A DNA stretch of 64,000 nucleotides from Novosphingobium mathurense (GCF_900168325.1 NZ_FVZE01000004.1:1-64000), one strand, 5' to 3'. Counted from the stretch's first letter, positions 25,639 to 35,018 are shown. Numbers and translations: made by a program. Notes: generated by a model not told the origin, from the sequence alone.

Positions 25639-27933
25639 ATGAAATCTCGAAATTTGAGGACTGCAATGCTGGCCGGGAGCGCGATTGCCGCCATGGCGAC
25701 ACCGGTTTTCGCTCAAGAAGCGCAGGGCGAAAAGGCGTCTGCGATCGATCCCAATGTCATCATCGTGACCGCGCAGAACCGGGCACAGAACGTGCAGGAC
25801 GTTCCTATTGCGATGAGCGTCCTTGGTGGTGAGAAACTGGAAGAGGCGGGTGTCACCGACTTCAACCAGATGGATCGTGTCGCTCCGGCACTGAATATCA
25901 CGAATGACACCGTCTTCACTCGCGTGGCTATCCGCGGTGTCGGTACCAACTCGAACGACGAGGCGCAGGACCAGTCGATTGCGATCAATATCGACGGTGA
26001 ATACCTGAACCGTGCCAACGTTCTTGGCGTGTCGCTGTTCGATATGGAGCGCGTCGAGGTTTTGCGCGGGCCCCAGGGCACGCTCTATGGCCGTAACGCA
26101 ACGGGCGGCGCGATCAACTTCGTGACCCGCAAGCCTGGCGATGTCTTCGCCGTCAATCTGACCGGAACCTACGGAAATTACGACCAGATCACGCTGGACG
26201 GTGGCGTCGATGTGCCGCTTGCCGGTATCGGCGGCATTCGTCTGTCCGGCCTGTTCGACAAGCACGACGGTTATTTCTACCACCCGAATATCGATGCGCG
26301 CAGCGGTTCGTCCGAAAAGAAGGCCGGCCGCCTAAGCCTGCGCCTTGAACCCACCGACGGATTGCGGATCGATCTCGCCGGCGAGTATGTCAAGGTGGAT
26401 AGCATCTTGGCTGCCAATGCCTGGACTAACCTGAATGCTGCCGGCAACGGACCGGGGGCGGATTGCTCGCTCAACGGCTTTGAGGAAATCGCTCCGCTAA
26501 CCCCCAATGTCCAGTGCATTCCGAGCAACACCAACTTCCTGTCCACCATCGACCGGGACAGCTACGATGCTGCCTTCACGGGTGTGAGCCCCAGCGAGCA
26601 GGAATCCAAGGTCGTACGCGGCAAGGTCGCCTATGATTTCGGGCCCGCCATCGTCACTTACACCGGTGGATATAGGGTTACAGACCAGGATGCGGACATT
26701 GCTCTGGCTCCTGCCTACTACTTCTACGATTTCTTCAATCGCACGAAGACCCAGAGCCACGAGTTGCGCCTGAACGGTACGCTGAACGGCATCGAGTGGC
26801 AGACCGGTGCGTTCTACTTCCATGAAAATCTGCGCAATTCACGCGGCCTGTTCAGCCCCTTCATCGGACCCAATGGCAGCTTCATCAACGCCTTCCGGCG
26901 AGACGTTACGGCCAAGAGCTGGGCAGCGTTCGGTCAGGTCGACGTGCCGCTTACCGCGACACTCACTGCAGTTGGCGGCTTGCGCTATACGCATGACAAG
27001 CGCCATGGCTTATTCGACAACTACGGGTTCGTGTTCAACTCGGGGCCGGTCGAGCAGACCGGGGATGCGCCTTCACAACTCGATCTGGATGCCAAGGGCA
27101 GCAAGGTTACCTGGCTTGCCGGTCTGAACTACAAGCCCAATGCCGATACCCTGATCTACGGCAAGGTTTCGACCGGTTACAAGGCAGGCGGCTTCGACAG
27201 TGTCGGCGCCTATGATCCGGAAACCAACACGGCCTACGAAATCGGCTCCAAGCTGACTTTCGGTGATATGCGACAGCACAAGTTCAACCTGTCTGGTTAC
27301 TATTACGACTACAAGGACCTGCAGGTTTCGGTTCTGCTCGACAATTCGATCGGAGGCCAGATCTTCAACGCCGGCAAGGCCGTCATCTGGGGTGCGGAAG
27401 CCGAACTTTCGATCGGGCTCGACGAGCACAACTTCTTCAATGCCTCATTCAACTACACGAATGCAGAATATAAGGATCTGCTGGCTTCGTACGTCGTCTA
27501 CTGCGTCGGTTGCGGCGATATCGGCGTCGGCGATCTCGATCCCGATCCGAACAATATCGTCCAGCCCAATCTCGCCGGCAACAAGCCGCCCCAGACGCCC
27601 AAGTTCGTCATCACCATGGGATATGACCACATCTTCGATTTCGGCAGCGCGGGCACTCTGACTGCCAGCGTGTTCTCGAAGTTCAAGAGTTCGTACTTCA
27701 CGGATATCTTCAACTATCGCGACAGCAAGCAGAAGGCCTTCACCCAGACCGACCTTACCCTGCTCTATAAGCCGGAAGACGAGCGCTGGAGCGTACAGGC
27801 ATTCGTCCGCAATCTCGAAAATGAGAAGCCGCTGACTTATGCTGCCTATGTCGCAGCCGGTCCTGACGACGTCTATACATGGCAGTTCGGTACGCCGCGT
27901 ACCTATGGTATCCGCGTCGGTATCGATTTCTGA
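25639..27933 (+). CDS. TonB-dependent outer-membrane receptor (second of a paralogous pair)
   Basis: A 764-residue receptor with a signal peptide (MKSRNLRTAMLAGSAIAAMA, cleavage near TPVFA), a TonB-box-like VIIVTAQNR, a plug (RVEVLRGPQGTLYGRNATGG) and a barrel that ends RVGIDF. Long stretches match the receptor at 19200-21599, including YYDYKDLQVSVLLD and the SFNYxNxxY segment, so the two arose by duplication. The start has a GGGAGAAG site. Two receptors in one cluster could take up related glycosides of different size. Confidence 0.93.
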   Translation: MKSRNLRTAMLAGSAIAAMATPVFAQEAQGEKASAIDPNVIIVTAQNRAQNVQDVPIAMSVLGGEKLEEAGVTDFNQMDRVAPALNITNDTVFTRVAIRGVGTNSNDEAQDQSIAINIDGEYLNRANVLGVSLFDMERVEVLRGPQGTLYGRNATGGAINFVTRKPGDVFAVNLTGTYGNYDQITLDGGVDVPLAGIGGIRLSGLFDKHDGYFYHPNIDARSGSSEKKAGRLSLRLEPTDGLRIDLAGEYVKVDSILAANAWTNLNAAGNGPGADCSLNGFEEIAPLTPNVQCIPSNTNFLSTIDRDSYDAAFTGVSPSEQESKVVRGKVAYDFGPAIVTYTGGYRVTDQDADIALAPAYYFYDFFNRTKTQSHELRLNGTLNGIEWQTGAFYFHENLRNSRGLFSPFIGPNGSFINAFRRDVTAKSWAAFGQVDVPLTATLTAVGGLRYTHDKRHGLFDNYGFVFNSGPVEQTGDAPSQLDLDAKGSKVTWLAGLNYKPNADTLIYGKVSTGYKAGGFDSVGAYDPETNTAYEIGSKLTFGDMRQHKFNLSGYYYDYKDLQVSVLLDNSIGGQIFNAGKAVIWGAEAELSIGLDEHNFFNASFNYTNAEYKDLLASYVVYCVGCGDIGVGDLDPDPNNIVQPNLAGNKPPQTPKFVITMGYDHIFDFGSAGTLTASVFSKFKSSYFTDIFNYRDSKQKAFTQTDLTLLYKPEDERWSVQAFVRNLENEKPLTYAAYVAAGPDDVYTWQFGTPRTYGIRVGIDF

Positions 27934-27939
27934 TCTGAC

Positions 27940-27971
27940 CTGGCGGGGAGGGGCGGTTCCTTCCCCGCCAG
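27940..27971 (+). terminator. Hairpin between the second TonB receptor and the isomerase genes
   Basis: CTGGCGGGG pairs with CCCCGCCAG across a 14-base loop, seven bases after the receptor stop. There is no U-run, so it may only attenuate transcription or protect the 3' end of the receptor message while downstream genes are still expressed. Confidence 0.45.
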
Positions 27972-28001
27972 CAGTCGAGCACTAGAAATGGGAAATGGCT
28001 C

Positions 28002-28769
28002 ATGAAACTATCAGCCTGCATCGAATGGCAGTTCGGAGACGAAACAGTCGGTTTGCCAGATCGCATTCGCGCGGCAAGCGAAGCCGGTATCGACCTGGTG
28101 GAGTTCCACCTGTGGCGTGACAAGGATGTCGACGGCATTGCCCTGGCTCTCGAAGAAACCGGTTCGAAGCTGACAGGCTTCTGTGTCGATCCGCGACGCT
28201 CGATCGTCGACCCGGCACAACATGCCGAGATGCTCGAGGCGGTGCGCGGTACGCTGGAAGCGGCCGTCAAGCTCGGTTCGCCGCCGCTGATCGTGGCTTC
28301 GGGCTTCCTGCGCGAAGGCGTTTCTCCGGAAGAGCACAGAGCCGAAGCCGTGAAGGTTTTGCGCGAAGCGGCGCTACTGGCGGAGGAGGCTGGCGTTACG
28401 CTCGTCCTCGAACCGCTCAACACCAAGGTCGAGCACCCCGGCATGTACCTCGACAGCACGCGTCTCGCGCTGGACATCGTCGAGGAAATCGGCAGCCCAC
28501 GGCTGAAGGTGCTCTATGATGTGTATCACTCGCGGGTCATGGGCGAGGATATGAAGTCGGTGCTGGAAGGCCGCATGCATCTCGTCGAGCACGTGCAGGT
28601 TGCCGATATGCCCGGCCGTAACGAGCCGGGAACAGGTGAGATCGATTGGAAAGGCGTGGTCGCGGACTTGCGCGATCTCGGCTACCAAGGGGCTCTCGGG
28701 CTCGAGTATCGTCCGACCTTGCCTGCTCTGGAGTCTCTGGCGATGACCCGCGAGGCGCTAGGCGTCTGA
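28002..28769 (+). CDS. Hydroxypyruvate isomerase-like TIM-barrel protein
   Basis: A 255-residue AP-endonuclease-2/xylose-isomerase-like barrel. It matches the hydroxypyruvate isomerase pattern: LVLEPLNTKVEHPGMYLDS, VLYDVYHSRVM, HVQVADMPGRNEPGTGEI and GLEYRPT near the C terminus. The Glu, Asp, His and Glu in these motifs would hold a divalent metal. Hydroxypyruvate itself is not obviously produced here, so I suggest an isomerisation or hydration of the keto-sugar released from the glycoside. The start has a GGGAAATGG site 32 bases after the receptor hairpin. Confidence 0.85.
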   Translation: MKLSACIEWQFGDETVGLPDRIRAASEAGIDLVEFHLWRDKDVDGIALALEETGSKLTGFCVDPRRSIVDPAQHAEMLEAVRGTLEAAVKLGSPPLIVASGFLREGVSPEEHRAEAVKVLREAALLAEEAGVTLVLEPLNTKVEHPGMYLDSTRLALDIVEEIGSPRLKVLYDVYHSRVMGEDMKSVLEGRMHLVEHVQVADMPGRNEPGTGEIDWKGVVADLRDLGYQGALGLEYRPTLPALESLAMTREALGV

Positions 28770-29019
28770 GATGCATCCGAATTGGACAATGTCGGACCAG
28801 TCCTGATGCTGGTCGATGCTTCGAGGCCGGGCATTACGCCTTGACGAAGCGGCCCGTATATGGGAACAGTAATTTTAATTAGGGTTTAGGCCCCAGGGGA
28901 GAGAGTTCCAGCCTGCCAGGCAATTTGGGCGCCGACACATCATCGGCTCATCAAATCCTGCGGCGATGCTTCCCCGCCTTCGTAAACGAGTGCCACTTGC
29001 TTCGCGAAAGGGAAGAAGC

Positions 29020-30042
29020 ATGAGTAATCAGATCAAGCGGGGCGTTAGCCTCTACAGCTATCAGAACGAAACCTTTCAGGGAAAGATGACCCTGGAAGAT
29101 TGCATCCGCACCAGCGCAGAGCTGGGTGCGAACGGCATCGAGATCATCGGCGAACAGACATTCTGGGGTTGGCCGGAGGTCGGCGTCGAAGATGCCGCCG
29201 TCGCGAATTGGCATGAACTGATCAAGAAGTACGACTGCGTACCTGTTAGCCACGACTTCATGCTGGACTACAAGCGCTACAAGGGTCGCGTGATGCCCTT
29301 CGACGAGCAGGTCGCCAGCGTGAAGAAGGATATCGACTTCGGTGCCCGCCTTGGCATGAAGTTTATCCGCGCGCTCGTTTCGATCGAGCCCGAAGTGCTG
29401 GTGGCGGCCGCGCCCTACGCCGAGGAGAAGGGCATCAAGATCCTGATCGAGGTCCATGCACCGCTTCACTTCGATCACCCCTGGATCATAAGGCATGCGG
29501 AAGCCTTCGAGAAGAGTGGTTCCGACGCTCTCGGCTTCCTGCCCGACATGGGCATGTTCCTCTTCAAGTTCCCGCCGGTCTGGAAGGAAAAGTTCCTGCG
29601 CATCGGCGTTCCCAAGAACATCGCCGACTACATCGAGAAGGCTTATGAGGACCGCGTGCTCTCCGAGTACGTCATTCTCAACGTGCGCGAGATGGGTGGC
29701 GAAGGCCCGGCACTGGGCATGGCCGAAACGCTCCGGCACAATGCTGCCTTCGAACCCAAGCGCATGCTCGAACACATGAGCCGCATTCACAACATCCATG
29801 GCAAGTTCTACCAGATGGACGAGGACTACGTGGAACCGTCGATTCCCTACGACGAGATCGTCAAGGTTCTCCATCAGGGTGGCTACAAGGGCTTCATCTG
29901 CTCCGAATACGAAGGCAATCGCTGGATCGAGGACGCCGAGGAGCCGGATTCGGTCGAGCAGGTGCGCCGCCAGCAGGTCATGCTTGCCCGCCTTCTGGGC
30001 GAAGAGACCGTCCCCACCCTGAAGACCCCCGTGGCCGCCTAA
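29020..30042 (+). CDS. Candidate C-glycoside deglycosidase alpha subunit (sugar isomerase/epimerase-like TIM barrel)
   Basis: A 340-residue TIM barrel of the sugar phosphate isomerase/epimerase superfamily. Likely metal ligands are E144 (LIEVHAP), D176 (LPDMGMF), H260 (HNIHGKFY) and E296 (CSEYEG); H146 could be the acid/base. The order of these motifs and the start RGVSLYSYQNET fit the alpha subunits of C-glycoside deglycosidases, Mn-dependent enzymes that cleave 3-keto C-glycosides. The beta-subunit-like gene begins 12 bases downstream. The ATG after GGAAGAAG is chosen over a longer frame whose leader is intergenic in character. Bond type and aglycone are not readable. Confidence 0.8.
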   Translation: MSNQIKRGVSLYSYQNETFQGKMTLEDCIRTSAELGANGIEIIGEQTFWGWPEVGVEDAAVANWHELIKKYDCVPVSHDFMLDYKRYKGRVMPFDEQVASVKKDIDFGARLGMKFIRALVSIEPEVLVAAAPYAEEKGIKILIEVHAPLHFDHPWIIRHAEAFEKSGSDALGFLPDMGMFLFKFPPVWKEKFLRIGVPKNIADYIEKAYEDRVLSEYVILNVREMGGEGPALGMAETLRHNAAFEPKRMLEHMSRIHNIHGKFYQMDEDYVEPSIPYDEIVKVLHQGGYKGFICSEYEGNRWIEDAEEPDSVEQVRRQQVMLARLLGEETVPTLKTPVAA

Positions 30043-30054
30043 GGAGACTGCGAC

Positions 30055-30447
30055 ATGATGGACAACAAGATGATCTGCACCGAGCAGTTCGAGAATGTCG
30101 TGGAAGACGGCAAGGCGGTGGGCTTCAGCTTTCTGGGACGCCTGCCTTACTACCGCGGTCTGGGTCTCTCGATGGTCGAGGATATCCAGGTCAGCGTCGA
30201 TGACGCAAAGATCGCGCGCGAGGACGTGCGATTTTCGGTTCGCGGCAAGACCTACACGCTCGACGAAATGGAAACGGTCTATGACGACCGCTGGAACTTC
30301 GGCGAAAAGGCAACGATCATCGCGCTCAAGCCGGGTGGCCTGACGCCCGGCAAGCACAAGATCGAATTTGCGGTGCGCATGCGCGTTTCCTATCTTCCCT
30401 TTGTGCCCACCACCAAGGATACCAAGGAACTGGATCTGGCTGCCTAG
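30055..30447 (+). CDS. Candidate C-glycoside deglycosidase beta subunit (DUF6379)
   Basis: A 130-residue beta-rich protein. The segments FLGRLPYYRGLGLSMVEDI, GKTYTLDEMETVYDDRWNFG and MRVSYLPFVPTTKDTKEL are those of the DUF6379 family, the small subunit of C-glycoside deglycosidases, which packs on the TIM barrel and helps form the active site. It is the strongest single clue to the chemistry of this region because the family is narrow. The start follows AAGGAG and the gene is coupled to the alpha gene with a 12-base gap. Confidence 0.85.
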   Translation: MMDNKMICTEQFENVVEDGKAVGFSFLGRLPYYRGLGLSMVEDIQVSVDDAKIAREDVRFSVRGKTYTLDEMETVYDDRWNFGEKATIIALKPGGLTPGKHKIEFAVRMRVSYLPFVPTTKDTKELDLAA

Positions 30448-30535
30448 GCAGCTCGAGGGCGGCGGCCGAACCGACCTCTCCTCCCGGGGAGGCCGCCGTC
30501 TCATTTTTAAATTCAAGATATCGAGAGATTACCGC

Positions 30536-32914
30536 ATGCGCGAGCCGACGACCGCCGAGAAGGCTTCCCTTACCGCCGGAGCGGCTATGTGGCGGACTGC
30601 CGCCGTGCCGGAAGCTGACATTCCTTCCTTCACGATGAGCGATGGACCGATGGGAATTGCAAGCGGCAAGGTCGATGAACGTGACATCGCCGCGCTCAGC
30701 CCCTGTGCCATGTCTCTCGGGGCGAGCTGGGATGTCGATCTGGCGAGGCGCATCGGCGCCCTTGTTGGCGGAGAGGCGGTAGAGCGCGGTGTGGATGCGG
30801 TTCTGGCACCCAACATCAATCTTGCGCGCAGCCCGTTGGCGGGACGCGCCTTCGAGTATTTTTCGGAAGATCCGTTCCTTGCAGGCGTGCTCGGCGCGGC
30901 CTGGATAGGCGGCTTGCAGTCGACCGGTACGGGCTCGGTTGCCAAGCATCTGGTGTGCAACGACAGCGAGACCGAACGCGACCGCGTCGATGTCCGCGTC
31001 GATGAACGCACCTTGCGCGAAGTCTATCTGCTGCCTTTCGAAATGGCGGCACAGGCGGGCTGCGCGGGCATGCTCGCCGCTTACAACAAGGTTAATGGAA
31101 ACTGGTGCAGCGAACAGCACCACGTCCTGACCACCATCGTCAAGGAAGAGTGGGGCTATCCGGGCCTCATCATGAGCGACTGGTTCGGCACTCATTCGAC
31201 GCTCGGCACGATCAATGCCGGGCTCGACCTGGAGATGCCGGGACCGGCCCGCTTCATGGGTGCGCATGTCGGTGAGGCGGTGGAAGCCGGCCAGGTCAGC
31301 GCTGAGCGTCTCGACGATGCCGCGCGCCGCGTGGCGGAAATGGCGCGCCGGGTCACTGGATCCAAGAGCGTCCCCTATACTGCCGAGCAGGCGCAGGACC
31401 TGCTGGTCGAGGCATCGGCGGCCGGCTTTGTGCTGTTGAAGAACGAGGGCGACTTGCTGCCGCTCGCACCGGGCGCGGTCAGCCGCCTCGCGGTTATCGG
31501 TCCGAACGCCGCCGCGCCATGTTTCCAAGGCGGGACTTTCGCGAAGATTTCGGTTTCGCCCGATCTGGCGACGCCTGCCCAGGCGATCGCCACGCTCTAC
31601 GAAGGCGGCACGCAAGTCGTATTCGAACCCGGCGTCGATCCGCAGCCGCGCCTGCCTTCGATGCCGGCAAGGCCGGCGATTGACATCGGCGACGGCTGCA
31701 CGGCGGGCATGACGCTGGAGTATTTCGCCAGCACCGATTGCAGTGGTGAACCGCTGACACGCGAGACGCGCAATACCAATTCGATTGTCTGGTTCGTGGG
31801 GGTGCACGAGCAGGGACCGTTCGATCAGGGCGGTTCGGTGCGGGCTTCCGGCTATTTCACGCCGGTCACGGACGGGGAGCATGCTTTTTATCTCGGTGCG
31901 ACCGGAGAAGCACGCCTGTTCGTTGACGGCGATCCGGTTCTGACGACAAGTGAGATCGACGCCAAGGATGTGATGGGCAAGCTCAAGTCGGGCGATGCCT
32001 CTACTGCCAGCGTGGATCTATCCGCCGGGCGGGAAGTGCATGTTGTAATCGAGTTCCATTATCGGCCTGCGCGCGTGCAGGGCCTGTGGTACGGTGTGCG
32101 TGGCCCCGGTGGGCGCGAAGAACTGCTGGCGCGCGCCGAAGCGGCTGCGCGCGACGCGGATGCGGTGTTCCTGTTCGTAGGAGAGACTTCTGACTCGAGC
32201 GTCGAGAGCAAGGATCGCGCTGACACCCTGCTCGTGTCCGATCAGCTGGAATTGATCGAGCGGGTTCTGGCTGCCAATCCCCGAACAGCTGTCGTGGCCA
32301 ACGTCGGTCATGCCTTCGATACGAGTTGGGACGAAAAGGCTGCAGCGCTCATATCCGCCTGGTATCCGGGCGAAGGCTTCGCGCAGGCGATTGCCGAGGT
32401 TCTGGCCGGCGAAAGGGAGCCGGGTGGCCGCATGCCCGTTTCGATTGCGAAGTCGGAAGCCGATTATTCCGGGTTGAACCTGATACCCGATGCCGATGGC
32501 GTACTCGAATATGCCGAAGGCACGCGCTTCGGATATCGCGCCATCGCCTGTAGCGGCGGGAAGGCGCGCCATGCCTTCGGCAGCGGCGCGGGTTATGCCC
32601 GCTTCGCGTGGAGCGAAGTACGCGTCGAAGGCGACAGCGTGTCGCTCACCTTGCGCAACCTCTCGGATCGCAGCGGCAGCGATGTCGTTCAGGTCTATCG
32701 TGACGATCCTGAGCCTACGCTCGTGGCCTTCGCCAAGTGCGAGGTCGCGCCCGGCACCGATCAGCGCGTCGTGTTGCCGCTTCGCCGGCGCCAGTTCGTG
32801 ACTTGGCAAGGCGATGGCTGGTCGCCGCTCGGAGGGCGTTTTGACGTGCGCGTAGCGCGCTCGGCCGAAGATCCGGGAACAGTTCTGAGCGTCGATTGGG
32901 AGGCGCTTGGTTAG
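30536..32914 (+). CDS. GH3 beta-glucosidase with inserted PA14 domain
   Basis: A 792-residue family 3 glycoside hydrolase that removes terminal beta-linked glucose. The barrel carries the nucleophile D215 in LIMSDWFGTH. The second domain carries the probable acid/base E557 in SSVESKDRADTLL. Between them a PA14-like sugar-contacting domain lies at about residues 380-520 (around VRASGYFTPVTDGEHAFYLG). A C-terminal fibronectin-like domain closes the protein. No signal peptide is visible, so it should act in the cytoplasm on imported O-glycosides. The internal ATG is chosen because the upstream frame overlaps the DUF6379 gene. It probably shares the isomerase message. Confidence 0.92.
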   Translation: MREPTTAEKASLTAGAAMWRTAAVPEADIPSFTMSDGPMGIASGKVDERDIAALSPCAMSLGASWDVDLARRIGALVGGEAVERGVDAVLAPNINLARSPLAGRAFEYFSEDPFLAGVLGAAWIGGLQSTGTGSVAKHLVCNDSETERDRVDVRVDERTLREVYLLPFEMAAQAGCAGMLAAYNKVNGNWCSEQHHVLTTIVKEEWGYPGLIMSDWFGTHSTLGTINAGLDLEMPGPARFMGAHVGEAVEAGQVSAERLDDAARRVAEMARRVTGSKSVPYTAEQAQDLLVEASAAGFVLLKNEGDLLPLAPGAVSRLAVIGPNAAAPCFQGGTFAKISVSPDLATPAQAIATLYEGGTQVVFEPGVDPQPRLPSMPARPAIDIGDGCTAGMTLEYFASTDCSGEPLTRETRNTNSIVWFVGVHEQGPFDQGGSVRASGYFTPVTDGEHAFYLGATGEARLFVDGDPVLTTSEIDAKDVMGKLKSGDASTASVDLSAGREVHVVIEFHYRPARVQGLWYGVRGPGGREELLARAEAAARDADAVFLFVGETSDSSVESKDRADTLLVSDQLELIERVLAANPRTAVVANVGHAFDTSWDEKAAALISAWYPGEGFAQAIAEVLAGEREPGGRMPVSIAKSEADYSGLNLIPDADGVLEYAEGTRFGYRAIACSGGKARHAFGSGAGYARFAWSEVRVEGDSVSLTLRNLSDRSGSDVVQVYRDDPEPTLVAFAKCEVAPGTDQRVVLPLRRRQFVTWQGDGWSPLGGRFDVRVARSAEDPGTVLSVDWEALG

Positions 32915-32973
32915 AAACAATCGCGTGCCGCAAGTCAGACAATAGGCAAGGCGAAGGGAGAGGCAACATCACG

Positions 32974-34425
32974 TTGGAAATCAAACGGCTGGGTTGGGGC
33001 ACGCGTATTTCCTTCATGGCTTGTGCCATGCCGGAGCTTATCAAGAGCTTCGCCTGGGACGCTTTTGTCCTGTTCTTCTACAGCCAGGTCGTCGGCCTCG
33101 GCGGTTTTGCCATCGGCGCAGCGCTGGCGATCATCCTGGTCTTCGACGCGGTGGTGGATCCCTATATCGGGGCCTTGTCGGACCGCATGGACAAGGCCCC
33201 TCTCGGTCGCCGCCACACCCTGATGGTTGCAGCGGTTCTGCCTTATGCCTTCGGCATTGCCATGGTATTCAATCCGCCGGGCGGCATGTCGCAGTTGCAG
33301 ATATTTGCCTGGCTGCTTTCTACCGGTCTCTTGGCGCGAGTGGGAATATCGTTCTGGACCGTTCCTGCCTATGCGATGGGCGGAGAATTGACGCGCGACA
33401 CGGCAGAGCGCAACATCATCTCGGTGATGCGTAACATGGGCAACCAGTTGGCGGTGCTGACTGTACCGTGGGTTGCCTTCGCGGTCTTCTTCGTGCCTTC
33501 CGCCAACTTTGCCAAACCGCAGCTCGATCCGGCGCCCTACCCAGGCTTCGGTCTTTTCGTTTCGTTGCTGGGTGCGGCGCTTATGGTCGTCGGCTTGCTC
33601 GGCACGCGCGCACGGATGCGTGAAGTTGAAGCTGAAGACCGCGTCCTCGTGCGCGATACCGGAATTGAGACGGTGCCGCAGCTTCTGCGCCGGCTCAAGG
33701 CTGCGATCCGTACCACGCCCAATGTCGGACGCCTGTTGATGGTCACATTGCTGGTGCTGTTCACCAATTCGGTGGTCAACCAGCTGACACTGCATCTCTC
33801 GACCTACTTTTGGCAACTTGACCCTGCATCCACCCAACGCCTGTTGATAGCGGGCGTTCTCGGCTCAATCACCGCGATGTTCCTTGCGCCTATGTGGATG
33901 AAGCTGGTCGGCACCCGTTTTGCGATGGTAAGCGGGCTTGTCGCATTCTTCGTTGTTCAGGCGGCGGCCGTGCTGCTGCCCCTGCTTGGTCTTTCACCGC
34001 CGCCTGCAAGCATGGCGATCGGCACTTTCGTATTCGCTTTCCGTGTGCTCGGTGGGTTGGCTTACGGTCTCTATGTCGTGCCGTTCAACACGATGTCTTA
34101 TGATGTCGGTGATGAGCACGAGGCCAATACCGGCCTGCCGCAGCAGGGCCTCGTTGCCAGTTTCATGTTCATCGGCCTGCAGATCGGAAGCGGCTTGGTA
34201 GCGTTGTTGGCTGGCTCGTTCCTCGGAATGATCGACTTTCCGGCCGGCCTTCCCGTCGATCAGGTGCCGGCAGACAAGGTCGAGGCACTGGCATGGTTCG
34301 TGACCGGGCTAATTGTCGTTGCTGGCGGCCTGATGGCGTGGCTGGTCGGCCGATTTGACATTTCTGCGGAGAAGCAGGCGGCGATCCGGGCGAAACTTGC
34401 TGAGCTGCGCGCCACAAGCGAATGA
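32974..34425 (+). CDS. MFS transporter of the GPH family
   Basis: A symporter of about 483 residues with some twelve transmembrane helices. The loop ALSDRMDKAPLGRRHTLMVA is the GPH/MelB-type signature, so a glycoside or sugar is likely the cargo. I chose a TTG start because GGGAGAGG lies ten bases before it and the first helix follows at the family's usual distance. An ATG at 32896 would overlap the GH3 gene and add 26 unusual residues. It is the last gene of the isomerase/deglycosidase/GH3 run and ends at a strong hairpin. Confidence 0.85.
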   Translation: MEIKRLGWGTRISFMACAMPELIKSFAWDAFVLFFYSQVVGLGGFAIGAALAIILVFDAVVDPYIGALSDRMDKAPLGRRHTLMVAAVLPYAFGIAMVFNPPGGMSQLQIFAWLLSTGLLARVGISFWTVPAYAMGGELTRDTAERNIISVMRNMGNQLAVLTVPWVAFAVFFVPSANFAKPQLDPAPYPGFGLFVSLLGAALMVVGLLGTRARMREVEAEDRVLVRDTGIETVPQLLRRLKAAIRTTPNVGRLLMVTLLVLFTNSVVNQLTLHLSTYFWQLDPASTQRLLIAGVLGSITAMFLAPMWMKLVGTRFAMVSGLVAFFVVQAAAVLLPLLGLSPPPASMAIGTFVFAFRVLGGLAYGLYVVPFNTMSYDVGDEHEANTGLPQQGLVASFMFIGLQIGSGLVALLAGSFLGMIDFPAGLPVDQVPADKVEALAWFVTGLIVVAGGLMAWLVGRFDISAEKQAAIRAKLAELRATSE

Positions 34426-34451
34426 TTCCGGGCCTCGTGCGGGGCCCGGAA
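34426..34451. terminator. Bidirectional-type terminator between MFS and hypothetical gene
   Basis: TTCCGGGCC pairs with GGCCCGGAA around an eight-base loop. A short T-rich run (ACACTTTTCC) follows on the plus strand. It separates two convergent transcripts. Confidence 0.65.
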
Positions 34452-34469
34452 CACTTTTCCGGCAGTTGG

Positions 34470-35018
34470 TCAGGCATTGTCGCTGAATTCGGCACCTGCG
34501 CCGTAGAAGCGCACTGTGCCGTCGCAATCGGCGGCCTTCACGCCAATGCTCAATTGCAGCCCGAAGCGTAGCGGCAACGGTTGCTCCATCGTAATCCGGG
34601 TCAATCGCCGCGCCGCCTTGGGGTAGTATTCCCGCCATTGTTCCGGCGGATCGAATGGCACGCTCTCAAAAGGCGGCTCCGTACCGATTTCGGTGAGTGG
34701 CATGCGCTCCATGCCGCCATGCTGCAGCACGATCCAGTTGATCTGCGCCCCATCGAGCACTTCCCACATGAGCGACACGGCATCCAGCACCTGTTGCACG
34801 CCATTGGACTTACTTGGGGTCTGGAGTGGGAAATGGAACCAGACGTTCTTTCCGGCCCTGATGCGAAAGCTTGAGAAGAAGCCTCGATGGAAACCGTGGC
34901 CTTCGGACCATGGAGCGTCGTCGATGGCGGCGACGAATTCGCTGCCGTGTTCCTGTAGGACAACCGCTGCGGAGGGTTGCCAGACAGTCGATGTGTTGCG
35001 CCGGCTTAGCCCCACCAC
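34470..35018 (-). CDS. Hypothetical protein cotranscribed with the redoxin gene
   Basis: A protein of about 182 residues with no family I recognise. It looks beta-rich, with conserved-looking segments APWSEGHGFHRGFFSSFRI and RITMEQPLPLRFGLQLSIGV. The start is a GTG inside the last codons of the redoxin gene, with GGAGGGC ten bases upstream; a GTG seven codons earlier is also possible. The overlap implies translational coupling, and the pair shares operator E upstream. Confidence 0.65.
   Translation of the reverse strand: MVGLSRRNTSTVWQPSAAVVLQEHGSEFVAAIDDAPWSEGHGFHRGFFSSFRIRAGKNVWFHFPLQTPSKSNGVQQVLDAVSLMWEVLDGAQINWIVLQHGGMERMPLTEIGTEPPFESVPFDPPEQWREYYPKAARRLTRITMEQPLPLRFGLQLSIGVKAADCDGTVRFYGAGAEFSDNA

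Noticed and set aside
28860..28890. A sixth copy of the CTATAA near-palindrome before the deglycosidase genes
   Set aside because: The sequence is AT-rich but lacks one base of the conserved left half, so I did not count it.
30368..30535. N-terminal extension of the GH3 gene
   Set aside because: It overlaps the DUF6379 gene in another frame and is Pro/Arg/Cys-rich; the chosen start at 30536 gives the family's normal N terminus.
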